A DNA stretch of 64,000 nucleotides, taken from Balanoglossus misakiensis (taxonomy: Eukaryota > Hemichordata). The notes under the pieces are model-generated. The model saw nothing but the letters and a program-made list of their open reading frames with translations. It did no database searches and was not told the origin of the DNA. The stretch's first letter is position 1. Each line of letters opens with the position of its first letter. The stretch covers positions 6,634,001 through 6,698,000 of the forward strand of contig CM082592.2 of NCBI GenBank assembly GCA_040954595.2, written 5' to 3'. The translations under genes were made by a program, and so were the position numbers. Shown one piece after another: positions 26,006 through 40,168 of this stretch.

Positions 26006-26157
26006 TAGGAGACATTCATTTACACACTTTTCATTTATTCCAGGGATCCCATAGATGATGCTAAGATGATTGCCAGCCTGTGTGATCGATATCAAGAGAT
26101 TACAGCATGATTGTGGGAAGGTAAGAATTGTGGGAAACAAAATTGAGAGGTGTGGAT

Positions 26158-26174
26158 GGGGGGGGGGGGGGGGG
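26158..26174 (+). repeat. Poly(G) run of 17
   Basis: Seventeen consecutive G just after the splice-donor-like GTAAGA at 26121. Length is uncertain for technical reasons. Confidence 0.8.
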
Positions 26175-26699
26175 TGTTTGTTCACATTGTCCAGGAGTTG
26201 TCGGTTTAACTAAGTACAATTATAAGCTTATATGGGCAGATCTCTATCGTTGTTGCAGTAAAATTTAATCGTGTTGTCGAATAGAGAGTGAAATTCCAGG
26301 CCGCCGTACTGAGTTGCATGATGTACCATCTGCGAATGAAGAACACTTGGCGTACATTCGTGATCATGCTTTGTTTCATGTCCATGGATATTATAGTCAT
26401 TCATTTCTACATTGCTTGTTTTGCAGATGCAAAGACCAGATTCGTATCCGGCAACCAAGCTGAGGACGAAGTGTGCTTTTTCTGAATTTTAGTATTCTTT
26501 GCATTGGTAGATTTGTTATCCATCAATGGAGATACAACGAAAATGGTTTGAGCTTCACAGAAGTAATGTACTTACTTGCTCCTTTTTCATATTGTAAGTA
26601 TACAGATAATACTGTATACATGTATCCTCTTTTGTTTATGGTTTCTAAACTTTGAAATAAAATTTGTCAATGAAATTAAAATGAAATACTTGTTTCTGT

Positions 26700-28640
26700 A
26701 TCATTTAATTACCCCAACACTGCACTTCCTTGATGTTGAGAAAATTGAAACAGGTAAGTTCAACAGTAACATACTCTGCTGTCCCAATGAACCTCAAAAA
26801 GCGTCAGGTTTGCAACCATTATAGATACTGACATATGCAAAGAGTTAGTCCAAAGTCATCACAATTTTGGCAAACTAATTCTAATTTGTCCAATGTCATC
26901 ATCGAACCACATCGTCCAACTCGGTGAACGTCCACAGAAAATGGCGAATACACTGTAAAGGTGGGGGAAGGGCGCCCCTTACGCCAATTTTCCATTTGAC
27001 GTGCAGCCCAGACGACAAAGTTATGGACGGCTCACACCTTTCAATAAATTAGTGTCATAAACATATCGCACACATACAGATAAGCTCAGATAAATGATTT
27101 TATTAGTGTCATTTGAAATCCTGTACCATTTTATCTTGTCATCACTGTAAATACATCGATGGAAGCTCCAACACAAAATTAAAATGGATTCGAGAGACCT
27201 GTTTCCGTTGATCGCAGGCTGAACCCTTCTTCGCGCACAGCGGGATAATACGAGTCAAGCTGCTTTGACCAAAAAATCGTCAATTTACCATATTAGGAAG
27301 CATTCTGATGGCCGGAGATATCAATACACATATTTTGACCTTCCCTATTACTCATGTTGTTACAAGGCGTCAAAATATGGCTAGTTTCATCCAACGTGAT
27401 CGTATCTGTGCTTGGAAGGTTCAATGATGATTTATTTTCAAATGTAGGCTTGGTGAAGGGAAGGAGACTCGGAGGAAGTCTCAAAGCTGTCAGAAAGAGA
27501 GACGCACCAATATTGTTGCCATGTCGACGCTTGTTTCTGTTTTTTTTTGAAGAGTGACCGCCTGCAAAATTACTTCAAACATCGGCGAGTTTATGATGGT
27601 TTGGTTTCAAACATACTCGTCGGAAATAGGGTAGGTATGTATATGAAATAAAAATGCGAGAAACCTTTTCTTCTCAACTACATATCCGTCAATGACAGTC
27701 AACAGTATATACCGCTCCGCAGCAAATATTTTCATTCACACTTTTTACACACTCTTTCTCTACTTAAAGTTGTTTTATCAACAGTTATCTCCAAAACGCC
27801 TTTTTCCTGTTGTCCCTTTTAAGCCCGTTGTTGATACGTAGCCTTCCGAATCTCCGATCACACTCACATTAATTTTGCGTCCTACATATTTGGGTTGGTG
27901 CGCTTGCAAGCAGAAGGTAGCTTACTTACCTCAAGGACGGGAAACGACCGACAAAAACACAACTCATCAAATGATGAGCTGTTTTCGCATTTTCTATCGA
28001 TTTCATCCCATTTTAGAAAACATGACTAATTGGCTTGTGTGTCACCTACAGAGGGGGTTTGCGAGCCCCTTGCGCAGAGACACTGGAGTTTTATGGCCCG
28101 GGTATAGACACAGTTTGTAGTTTATTAACTGAGCCGAGTCGCATTTTTCATACACTTGTGGACGTCCATAAAATCCCGCTTCACCACACCAACCAACCAA
28201 CCAACCGGCGGCTTGTGCGTATAGGGAGATTACGGCTCGGGGTTAAATTCCAGTCTCGGACGCGCTCCGGTATCTTCGCTGTGCCCGACATTCCCCGGGA
28301 TCATATCGTCATGCACCGGGTGGCATACAGCAGAGTTTCGTGTGTTACGTATACGCGTGTGTGAGGATTTAAGATAACGGTAGATTCACATCGGGACCGC
28401 CGGGGCAGCCGTTTGGGATTTCTCTGCAAGGCACGTTCTCCAAGTCTTGTGAATTGGAATTTTGGGGCAACCGAAGACCGCTCTCTGGACCGAAGATCTC
28501 GACTAACGGCACCACCGCTGACCGACCACCTGTTTGATCTCTCCCCCGTGTGTCACTTTAATCACTGTTTGCATTTGTCCGACAAGTTTAGCAAGCGAGG
28601 CGAGTTTTTCTTCCAATTTTACATAATGTAAACAAGAATG
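26700..28640. other. Intergenic gap before the receptor gene
   Basis: No gene-like ORF, RNA gene or repeat array seen, apart from a short (CCAA)n run near 28187-28206. The open frames here (to 109 aa) lack motifs and splice context. Confidence 0.55.
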
Positions 28641-28650
28641 ACACCAAGCC

Positions 28651-28657
28651 TATAAAA
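28651..28657 (+). promoter_or_regulatory. TATA box of the receptor gene
   Basis: TATAAAA lies 196 bp upstream of the receptor start codon, so transcription would begin near 28680. The leader then contains one short upstream ORF (ATG 28749, nine codons, stop at 28776-28778) before the main ATG. Confidence 0.5.
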
Positions 28658-28846
28658 TCAGATTGTCGCGGATAGTGACAGCCTATCGTCACACGTATCA
28701 CTTGCAAATCTCTGTTGACTCTTGAAGTTGTATCGCAAGACGGTGGCGATGGGTCGCGTAATAGGACAGAACCCTTGAGACCCGGCCGCTGCTGTTGGGT
28801 CCTTCCGCGCCTCTCGGATTCTTTGTGTGTGTATAGTATAGGAACG

Positions 28847-29168
28847 ATGGCTGTCAGCAGAACTGCTGTATTTTACCTCGTTTCATTTTTGAGTCTCATC
28901 GCCGGCTGCACCTGCACGGTTTACAAAATCGGTTTGCTGATTCCGTGGGACCCGTCGCCGGACCGGCTGTACTCGGGCCAAACGTCGGCCGGCGCCGCCA
29001 CGGTGGCCACCGACACGATCAACGCCAATTCGTCCGTCCTACCCAACACCACGCTGGAAGTCGTGTGGAGGGACACTGAGTGCGACTCCAAGACCGCCAT
29101 GGTGGCCGCATTCGATCTTCTACAGAACGAAGGGGTCCTCGCCTACATTGGCCCTCCATGTCCAGAAC
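28847..29168 (+). CDS. Receptor-type guanylate cyclase / natriuretic peptide receptor-like, exon 1 (signal peptide and start of ligand-binding domain)
   Basis: Encodes residues 1-107 plus one base (phase 1). The start has a strong context (A at -3, G at +4). Residues 1-23 are a signal peptide (R5, hydrophobic 7-19, cleavage near C23). The mature part opens with YKIGLLIPWD (26-35), typical of the ANF_receptor ligand-binding fold. C79 in DTECDS and C105 in YIGPPC correspond to the conserved first disulfide of natriuretic peptide receptors. NSS (61) and NTT (67) are potential glycosylation sites. The donor GTAAGT follows at 29169. The catalytic and kinase-like domains would lie beyond the window, so a non-cyclase clearance-type receptor or another ANF_receptor protein remains possible. 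Confidence 0.85.
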
Positions 29169-32100
29169 GTAAGTAACCCTAAGCGTTTTTAGGGGAGGGG
29201 ATGGGAGGGGGAAGGTAGATGACACATGTGTCAAAAGTTACAGTGCTTTTAGAACTTACAATTCGCCAAGAGTTAAACAGAAAAGAACGATGAGCGACAG
29301 ATGCAATCAGTGTGGGCTTAAAAGAAGATCTTCACAACCGGATCTTCGCTAGTTTGGCGAGCTAAGCAAATCTTTGATTATACAGCGCGTTAATAAGTTT
29401 CTGAGGCTGATCTGCTAGCGTCATGGTGGTGACACTATCCCAAATACCAAGTGTTGCTGTACGTCGTCGGCGCGGCATAATTGAACTGAAACAATTATAT
29501 GAGCACTCACATGTCATGTACTCTTAAAACAAGCGCATTTAAAGAGATATGTTGTTTTCATAAACATTGTCGTAGGGTTCAGGTGCTACGTATAAACATA
29601 GTACATGTATATGGTACAAATAACGGGTTATCTGCCAAAACATGGCAACCATAGCGTGCTTTTACTGTTGGTTGTTGCATATGTTTCCACCTCCATAGTT
29701 TTCTTGGGGTTTTTAAGTTTGTGTCGACAGGTCTACACAGCGTGCGTTGTTCGATCAAATCTGCGTTGTGTTAGCGGACTGCATTTGGTGACATGTGGGA
29801 ATCAAACGTTTTGACTTTGATTCTAAGTATAGCTCCTGGCCTCCGTAGTAAAGTCACTTGAGAACAAGACTTATTATAGTGTTATTCTCAACGATACGAG
29901 TACCACAATTGTGTGCTCTTTGCAAAAGCGTGATGCGTGCATTTTCTAATCAGAATAGAGTTGCGGTATAGACCAACGTAAACACACTGACACAGTATGT
30001 AGTTGTACAATACAGCGGCCTGGCCACCTTACACCAATCAAACCCTCGACCACTTAATAATCAACGTTTATGGACTGAGTAAAGTCGTAAAACTCGAACC
30101 GGGATAATCGAGTCAAATCTGCGATCTGCAAAACAAAGTTTACATACCAATGCTTTGTGTCGAGACCATGGCATGTAAACATATAACATTACAATACAAT
30201 GTCGAAATCGAATTTCAACCGCTTTTGCGGTGTCAGCGATACATGACCCCGAAGAGACCGGGCGGTGTAACTTCTGTTTAAAGAGACAAAATTAAATACT
30301 TACTGGTTGGAAAGTTCCGGTTTTGTTAAATTCGACGTGTCAGTGGAGAACTCCAAGCTTATCTGCTGATCGAACACAACTCATAGGTGCAAAGGAATTT
30401 GAGAAACTTGGTAATCTTGAATATCAATGTCGCCCTAAAAGCTTAGAAATCGATTTTTTGGATATTAAAATGTCCGTTTTATTTACACATCTCGTCTCAT
30501 CATACCCTAAAAGTGGGTTTGGCCAGATGGACGAGATAAGCTTACCCCCCCCCCCCCCGACTCCCGAAACGCGGGTCTATTTTTTCAAGTACAGGTTGAA
30601 ATTCATAGGGCGTGCTTTAAACCTATTACAGACTTCGGTGGTTATACTTTCCTCTATAGATCTTGATTTAACGATGTTCAGACAACTTTACGGGTATTTT
30701 GAGCTTTCGGCGAATTGAGATAGCTGAAATAATTGATTTTTTTGCGATGACTTTTAAGGAGTTATGATTTTCATACTTTTGATGTCGTGGGAGTGACCGT
30801 ATAGTCTGATAAAATCGGGTCACATTTTGTCGTTCACTCGAATAAGTCTCCATTAAAATTAAAGAACGGACTTCGACCGGTTTGACACTTGACACCCCTT
30901 AAACAAAATCAACACTCGTTACGAACTATAAACTTATTTGTTTTCTATTGTTATGGGTTGCGCTCCGTCATATTTTCCAGTTATAAGACGGTTATTGCCC
31001 TTTCGGGTGTTTTATTTAAAAATCTCATTCGTTAAATCATAGTTCGACCATCAGAAGCTGTAGCAAGGTATTGGTATATTGAAATCACAAACAATCTTGA
31101 CGCCTTCCGAAACATCACATGCACAACATAGACGTAGGCTACGACAGTCCAGAGCGCATACATTCCGGTGTCGTTCGGAGGAAAACCAAATCGCGAATTG
31201 GCAACGCTGACAAGGGCTGTATCTCGGGATTAGTGTAAATCCTTCGCCAAACGCTCGGACAACTTGAAGTCGCTACCGTGAGTGCATATGCGACTTCGTT
31301 CGTGTATGTGGTAATGTGCTGGTTGCAAACACGTGACATTCGATCGAATCGCCCGAAGAGAACGTTTCGATATCCAGGCCGGCTGGAAGGGGAAGGGTCA
31401 AGGTATAGACCCCGGACACTTCACAGTTATTGTTGCAATGCGTAACTCGGCTATGATTGTCGCTATAATAATGGAAACAGAATTCTTCCCTTCAATCCGC
31501 ATCCTAGTCTTACTCATGCACAGGCCATCTAAGGTATCAACTACATGTATATACATATATGTTGTGTTAGTAAGGTGAATTATTATTATACTAATCAAAA
31601 ATAAACTGCAGTATAATACAAACCAAAAAAAAAATACTGAACGCGTAGCGAAAAAATACAGCTAATTGAGTTTTAAACATTTTTAGTGACAACACTGTCG
31701 TATTGTTCAAATTCACCATTCACCATGCAGTGCTGTTATTGAAACAACAATTTATGAAACTTGACCTAGAGTTCCGTCGTTCACATACCGGATGTCGTTC
31801 ACAATTGCAAATCGAGCTCGTTTCTAAGCGACTGAAAAATCCTGCATCTTGCCTGTGCGGTGCAATGCACTGCCATTCGGGCGATTTCGTTGCACGGCGC
31901 GGTATTATTCAAGAACTCAGCTATAGCTGCATCGTGAAATTTTCGTTTGCTTAGCATAAAGGGTTCGGTATTTACACGTACTGTTGAAACGCAACGACAA
32001 AGCGACACTACACATTCTAAGAACATATATCTGGCCCTAACTTGATTCCCGGTTTCAAATTGTGAAACTTCACCTTCGTAAACATTAAATCTTGCAAAAG

Positions 32101-32847
32101 ATCTCCAAATTAATCCGAAGCGCCTGCTCCGCGTTGGCCGGGTACATACAAGGCACGTACTGGATCCAACACACTTCTTGAGTGAATGGCGGGGGTGCGG
32201 GTTGCCCCCAGCAATGTCATTCGCACAGGTCGTCTGCTATCGTCGTTGACTGGCAACTGCATATCGGCTCTCTGCTTTCAGAAGCCGGTTGATCGGCCAG
32301 TGTTTGAGCCGCGCAAATAGCGCACGAGTGCACAACACGATTTGTATTGTTGAGAAAACGGACCCGTCTCGAGTGTTGCTTTCTCAAAGTTGTAAGTCAC
32401 ACAACTTCCAGAATCGGCTCGTGCAAGCCAGAATGCGCCTCGAAAATCATAGCCTTAAACCTTTTCCTCAAATTGCTCAAGGAAAATTTAGATCATTCTC
32501 TCTTGAAAATGAAAAAAAAGAAGATCAACGTGCATTATTCTACACTGTGTAAATGAAACAACAAAATCGTCTCAAACTTAAAATTCACAATCAAATTAGT
32601 AGCTTTTTCTCTTCTTTGATCCAAAAAAACTTCTCACGCACCTCAATAAACCAAATATATTTACATGTTTTTCAAACTTGCTAATTAATATTTGACATTA
32701 AAACTCTTCATAGAATAATCAAGTGACGATTGCTTATTTTTGTTGTTGAAAACTACGAAATTTACCATTTTCTTGATTTAAAAAATACGACTAGTAAAAG
32801 TTGGTTGAGAAGAAGTATCGGTGTGGCAGAACCAGTTATTTCATACA

Positions 32848-35800
32848 TCATGAGATTGTTATAGCTCATGAAAATCATCAAAAAATTACAATTTTTGGAC
32901 TTTACGAAATATCAAAATTTCTTCATTTTTTGATAAAAATCATGGGTTATAGCCCATGAAAATCATCCAAAAATGACGATTTTTCGACTTTGCGAAATAT
33001 CAAAATTTCTTCATTTTTTGATAAAAATCATGGGTTATAGCCCATGAAAATCATCCAAAAATGACGATTTTTCGACTTTGCGAAATATCAAAATTTCTTC
33101 ATTTTTTGATAAAAATCATGGGTTATAGCCCATGAAAATCATCCAAAAATGACGATTTTTCGACTTTGCGAAATATCAAAATTTCTTCATTTTTTGACAA
33201 AAATCATGGGTTATAGCCCATGGAAATCATCCAAAAATGACGATTTTTCGACTTTGCGAAATATCAAAATTTCTTCATTTTTTGACAAAAATCATGGGTT
33301 ATAGCCCATGATAATCATCCAAAAATGACGATTTTTCGACTTTGCGAAATATCAAAATTTCTTCATTTTTTCATAAAAATCATGGGTTATAGCCCATGAA
33401 AATCATCCAAAAATGACGATTTTTCGACTTTGCGAAATATCAAAATTTCTTCATTTTTTCATAAAAATCATGGGTTATAGCCCATGAAAATCATCCAAAA
33501 ATGACGATTTCTCGACTTTGCGAAATATCAAAATTTCTTCATTTTTTCATAAAAATCATGGGTTATAGCCCATGAAAATCATCCAAAAATGACGATTTTT
33601 CGACTTTGCGAAATATCAAAATTTCTTCATTATTTCATAAAAATCATGGGTTATAGCCCATGAAAATCATCCAAAAATGACGATTTTTCGACTTTGCGAA
33701 ATATCAAAATTTCTTCATTATTTCATAAAAATCATGGGTTATAGCCCATGGAAATCATCCAAAAATGACGATTTTTCGACTTTGCGAAATATCAAAATTT
33801 CTTCATTTTTTCATAAAAATCATGGGTTATAGCCCATGATAATCATCCAAAAATGACGATTTTTCGACTTTGCGAAATATCAAAATTTCTTCATTTTTTC
33901 ATAAAAATCATGGGTTATAGCCCATGAAAATCATCCAAAAATGACGATTTTTCGACTTTGCGAAATATCAAAATTTCTTCATTTTTTCATAAAAATCATG
34001 GGTTATAGCCCATGAAAATCATCCAAAAATGACGATTTCTCGACTTTGCGAAATATCAAAATTTCTTCATTTTTTCATAAAAATCATGGGTTATAGCCCA
34101 TGAAAATCATCCAAAAATGACGATTTTTCGACTTTGCGAAATATCAAAATTTCTTCATTATTTCATAAAAATCATGGGTTATAGCCCATGAAAATCATCC
34201 AAAAATGACGATTTTTCGACTTTGCGAAATATCAAAATTTCTTCATTATTTCATAAAAATCATGGGTTATAGCCCATGGAAATCATCCAAAAATGACGAT
34301 TTTTCGACTTTGCGAAATATCAAAATTTCTTCATTTTTTCATAAAAATCATGGGTTATAGCCCATGAAAATCATCCAAAAATGACGATTTTTCGACTTTG
34401 CGAAATATCAAAATTTCTTCATTTTTTCATAAAAATCATGGGTTATAGCCCATGAAAATCATCCAAAAATGACGATTTTTCGACTTTGCGAAATATCAAA
34501 ATTTCTTCATTTTTTGACAAAAATCATGGGTTATAGCCCATGAAAATCATCCAAAAATGACGATTTTTCGACTTTGCGAAATATCAAAATTTCTTCATTT
34601 TTTGATAAAAATCATGGGTTATAGCCCATGAAAATCATCCAAAAATGACGATTTTTCGACTTTGCGAAATATCAAAATTTCTTCATTTTTTCATAAAAAT
34701 CATTGGTTATAGCCCATGAAAATCATCCAAAAATGACGATTTTTCGACTTTGCGAAATATCAAAATTTCTTCATTATTTCATAAAAATCATGGGTTATAG
34801 CCCATGAAAATCATCCAAAAATGACGATTTTTCGACTTTGCGAAATATCAAAATTTCTTCATTTTTTCATAAAAATCATGGGTTATAGCCCATGAAAATC
34901 ATCCAAAAATGACGATTTTTCGACTTTGCGGAATATCAAAATTTCTTCATTATTTCATAAAAATCATGGGTTATAGCCCATGAAAATCATCCAAAAATGA
35001 CGATTTTTCGACTTTGCGAAATATCAAAATTTCTTCATTATTTCATAAAAATCATGGGTTATAGCCCATGGAAATCATCCAAAAATGACGATTTTTCGAC
35101 TTTGCGAAATATCAAAATTTCTTCATTTTTTCATAAAAATCATGGGTTATAGCCCATGAAAATCATCCAAAAATGACGATTTTTCGACTTTGCGAAATAT
35201 CAAAATTTCTTCATTTTTTCATAAAAATCATGGGTTATAGCCCATGAAAATCATCCAAAAATGACGATTTTTCGACTTTGCGAAATATCAAAATTTCTTC
35301 ATTTTTTGACAAAAATCATGGGTTATAGCCCATGAAAATCATCCAAAAATGACGATTTTTCGACTTTGCGAAATATCAAAATTTCTTCATTTTTTGATAA
35401 AAATCATGGGTTATAGCCCATGAAAATCATCCAAAAATGACGATTTTTCGACTTTGCGAAATATCAAAATTTCTTCATTTTTTGATAAAAATCATGGGTT
35501 ATAGCCCATGAAAATCATCCAAAAATGACGATTTTTCGACTTTGCGAAATATCAAAATTTCTTCATTTTTTCACAAAAATCATGGGTTATAGCCCATGAA
35601 AATCATCCAAAAATGACGATTTTTCGACTTTGCGAAATATCAAAATTTCTTCATTTTTTCATAAAAATCATGGGTTATAGCCCATGAAAATCATCCAAAA
35701 ATGACGATTTTTCGACTTTGCGAAATATCAAAATTTCTTCATTTTTTCATAAAAATCATGGGTTATAGCCCATGAAAATCATCCAAAAATGACGATTTTT

Positions 35801-38800
35801 CGACTTTGCGAAATATCAAAATTTCTTCATTTTTTCATAAAAATCATTGGTTATAGCCCATGAAAATCATCCAAAAATGACGATTTTTCGACTTTGCGAA
35901 ATATCAAAATTTCTTCATTATTTCATAAAAATCATGGGTTATAGCCCATGAAAATCATCCAAAAATGACGATTTTTCGACTTTGCGAAATATCAAAATTT
36001 CTTCATTATTTCATAAAAATCATGGGTTATAGCCCATGAAAATCATCCAAAAATGACGATTTTTCGACTTTGCGAAATATCAAAATTTCTTCATTTTTTC
36101 ATAAAAATCATGGGTTATAGCCCATGAAAATCATCCAAAAATGACGATTTTTCGACTTTGCGAAATATCAACATTTCTTCATTTTTTCATAAAAATCATG
36201 GGTATAGCCCATGAAAATCATCCAAAAATGACGATTTTTCGACTTTGCGAAATATCAAAATTTCTTCATTTTTTCATAAAAATCATGGGTTATAGCCCAT
36301 GAAAATCATCCAAAAATGACGATTTTTCGACTTTGCGAAATATCAAAATTTCTTCATTTTTTCATAAAAATCATGGGTTATAGCCCATGAAAATCATCCA
36401 AAAATGACGATTTTTCGACTTTGCGGAATATCAAAATTTCTTCATTATTTCATAAAAATCATGGGTTATAGCCCATGAAAATCATCCAAAAATGACGATT
36501 TTTCGACTTTGCGGAATATCAAAATTTCTTCATTTTTTCATAAAAATCATGGGTTATAGCCCATGAAAATCATCCAAAAATGACGATTTTTCGACTTTGC
36601 GGAATATCAAAATTTCTTCATTTTTTCATAAAAATCATGGGTTATAGCCCATGAAAATCATCCAAAAATGACGATTTTTCGACTTTGCGAAATATCAAAA
36701 TTTCTTCATTATTTCATAAAAATCATGGGTTATAGCCCATGAAAATCATCCAAAAATGACGATTTTTCGACTTTGCGAAATATCAAAATTTCTTCATTTT
36801 TTCTTAAAAATCATGGGTTATAGCCCATGAAAATCATCCAAAAATGACGATTTTTCGACTTTGCGAAATATCAAAATTTCTTCATTATTTCATAAAAATC
36901 ATGGGTTATAGCCCATGAAAATCATCCAAAAATGACGATTTTTCGACTTTGCGAAATATCAAAATTTCTTCATTTTTTCATAAAAATCATGGGTTATAGC
37001 CCATGAAAATCATCCAAAAATGACGATTTTTCGACTTTGCGAAATATCAAAATTTCTTCATTTTTTCATAAAAATCATGGGTTATAGCCCATGAAAATCA
37101 TCCAAAAATGACGATTTTTCGACTTTGCGAAATATCAAAATTTCTTCATTTTTTGACAAAAATCATGGGTTATAGCCCATGAAAATCATCCAAAAATGAC
37201 GATTTTTCGACTTTGCGAAATATCAAAATTTCTTCATTTTTTCATAAAAATCATGGGTTATAGCCCATGAAAATCATCAAAAAATGACAATTTTTGGACT
37301 TTGCGAAATATCAAAATTTCTTCATTTTTTGATAAAAATCATGGGTTATAGCCCATGAAAATCATCCAAAAATGACGATTTTTCGACTTTGCGAAATATC
37401 AAAATTTCTTCATTTTTTGATAAAAATCATGGGTTATAGCCCATGAAAATCATCCAAAAATGACGATTTTTCGACTTTGCGAAATATCAAAATTTCTTCA
37501 TTTTTTGATAAAAATCATGGGTTATAGCCCATGAAAATCATCCAAAAATGACGATTTTTCGACTTTGCGAAATATCAAAATTTCTTCATTTTTTCACAAA
37601 AATCATGGGTTATAGCCCATGAAAATCATCCAAAAATGACGATTTTTCGACTTTGCGAAATATCAAAATGTCTTCATTTTTTCATAAAAATCATGGGTTA
37701 TAGCCCATGAAAATCATCCAAAAATGACGATTTTTCGACTTTGCGAAATATCAAAATTTCTTCATTTTTTCATAAAAATCATGGGTTATAGCCCATGAAA
37801 ATCATCCAAAAATGACGATTTTTCGACTTTGCGAAATATCAAAATTTCTTCATTTTTTCATAAAAATCATTGGTTATAGCCCATGAAAATCATCCAAAAA
37901 TGACGATTTTTCGACTTTGCGAAATATCAAAATTTCTTCATTATTTCATAAAAATCATGGGTTATAGCCCATGAAAATCATCCAAAAATGACGATTTTTC
38001 GACTTTGCGAAATATCAAAATTTCTTCATTTTTTCATAAAAATCATGGGTTATAGCCCATGAAAATCATCCAAAAATGACGATTTTTCGACTTTGCGAAA
38101 TATCAAAATTTCTTCATTTTTTCATAAAAATCATGGGTTATAGCCCATGAAAATCATCCAAAAATGACGATTTTTCGACTTTGCGAAATATCAAAATTTC
38201 TTCATTTTTTCATAAAAATCATGGGTATAGCCCATGAAAATCATCCAAAAATGACGATTTTTCGACTTTGCGAAATATCAAAATTTCTTCATTTTTTCAT
38301 AAAAATCATGGGTTATAGCCCATGAAAATCATCCAAAAATGACGATTTTTCGACTTTGCGAAATATCAAAATTTCTTCATTTTTTCATAAAATCATGGGT
38401 TATAGCCCATGAAAATCATCCAAAAATGACGATTTTTCGACTTTGCGAAATATCAAAATTTCTTCATTTTTTGACAAAAATCATGGGTTATAGCCCATGA
38501 AAATCATCCAAAAATGACGATTTTTCGACTTTGCGAAATATCAAAATTTCTTCATTTTTTCATAAAAATCATGGGTTATAGCCCATGAAAATCATCCAAA
38601 AATGACGATTTTTCGACTTTGCGAAATATCAAAATTTCTTCATTATTTCATAAAAATCATGGGTTATAGCCCATGAAAATCATCCAAAAATGACGATTTT
38701 TCGACTTTGCGAAATATCAAAATTTCTTCATTTTTTCATAAAAATCATGGGTTATAGCCCATGAAAATCATCCAAAAATGACGATTTTTCGACTTTGCGA

Positions 38801-40168
38801 AATATCAAAATTTCTTCATTTTTTCATAAAAATCATGGGTTATAGCCCATGAAAATCATCCAAAAATGACGATTTTTCGACTTTGCGAAATATCAAAATT
38901 TCTTCATTTTTTCATAAAAATCATGGGTTATAGCCCATGAAAATCATCCAAAAATGACGATTTTTCGACTTTGCGAAATATCAAAATTTCTTCATTTTTT
39001 CATAAAAATCATGGGTTATAGCCCATGAAAATCATCCAAAAATGACGATTTTTCGACTTTGCGAAATATCAAAATTTCTTCATTTTTTCATAAAAATCAT
39101 GGGTTATAGCCCATGAAAATCATCCAAAAATGACGATTTTTCGACTTTGCGAAATATCAAAATTTCTTCATTTTTTCATAAAAATCATTGGTTATAGCCC
39201 ATGAAAATCATCCAAAAATGACGATTTTTCGACTTTGCGAAATATCAAAATTTCTTCATTATTTCATAAAAATCATGGGTTATAGCCCATGAAAATCATC
39301 CAAAAATGACGATTTTTCGACTTTGCGAAATATAAACATTTCTTCATTATTTCATAAAAATCATGGGTTATAGCCCATGAAAATCATCCAAAAATGACGA
39401 TTTTTCGACTTTGCGAAATATCAAAATTTCTTCATTTTTTCATAAAAATCATGGGTTATAGCCCATGAAAATCATCCAAAAATGACGATTTTTCGACTTT
39501 GCGAAATATCAAAATTTCTTCATTTTTTCATAAAATCATGGGTTATAGCCCATGAAAATCATCCAAAAATGACGATTTTTCGACTTTGCGAAATATCAAA
39601 ATTTCTTTATTTTTTCACAAAAATCATGGGTTATAGCCCATGAAAATCATCCAAAAATGACGATTTTTCGACTTTGCGAAATATCAAAATTTCTTCATTT
39701 TTTCATAAAAATCATGGGTTATAGCCCATGAAAATCATCCAAAAATGACGATTTTTCGACTTTGCGAAATATCAAAATTTTTTCATTTTTTCATAAAAAT
39801 CATGGGTTATAGCCCATGAAAATCATCCAAAAATGACGATTTTTCGACTTTGCGAAATATCAAAATATCTTCATTTTTTCATAAAAATCATGGGTTATAG
39901 CCCATGAAAATCATCCAAAAATGACGATTTTTCGACTTTGCGAAATATCAAAATTTCTTCATTTTTTCATAAAAATCATGGGTTATAGCCCATGAAAATC
40001 ATCCAAAAATGACGATTTTTCGACTTTGCGAAATATCAAAATTTCTTCATTTTTTCATAAAAATCATGGGTTATAGCCCATGAAAATCATCCAAAAATGA
40101 CGATTTTTCGACTTTGCGAAATATCAAAATTTCTTCATTTTTTCATAAAAATCATGGGTTATAGCCCA
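32848..40168 (+). repeat. Satellite block A1 (family A monomers)
   Basis: About 83 units with the dyad CATGGGTTATAGCCCATG, then ATCATCCAAAAATGACG, GCGAAATATCAAAATTTC and TTCATTTTTT. Sub-variants are TTATTTCAT, TTTTTGACA and CATTGG. The first unit is diverged (CATGAG then ATTG then TTATAG then CTCATG). A 6-monomer (528-bp) block is duplicated near 33.3-34.4 kb, and a 23-monomer block repeats 2023 bp apart between about 35.3-37.2 and 37.3-39.2 kb. Confidence 0.9.

Larger units (their letters stand above)
22735..26661 (+). ncRNA. Candidate spliced long noncoding transcription unit
   Basis: A promoter-like stretch (E-box CACGTG 22735-22740, inverted CCAAT box 22781-22785) is followed by exon-like segments with good splice sites: an exon ending at 22949 before GTAAGT; 23693-23758 (TTTTTTGCAG / GTAAGC); 24994-25042; a tandem set at 25121-25216, 25291-25386, 25461-25556 and 25631-25736; 26044-26120 (TTATTCCAG / GTAAGA); and a terminal exon from 26427 with AATAAA at 26656-26661. 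No continuous reading frame survives joining. The best start (ATG 22835) gives 43 codons through exon 2, and the tandem exons carry different in-frame stops. I therefore favour a noncoding RNA. The exon at 26044 has a 21-codon open stretch (DPIDDAKMIASLCDRYQEIT then stop) that looks somewhat protein-like, so a small coding gene is not excluded. Evidence is splice pattern only. Confidence 0.4.

Noticed and set aside
32750-32800. Highly diverged extra monomer left of the array
   Set aside because: ACGAAATTTACCATTTTCTTGA resembles part of the monomer, but the spacing (149 bp) does not fit the period and AT-rich chance similarity is likely.
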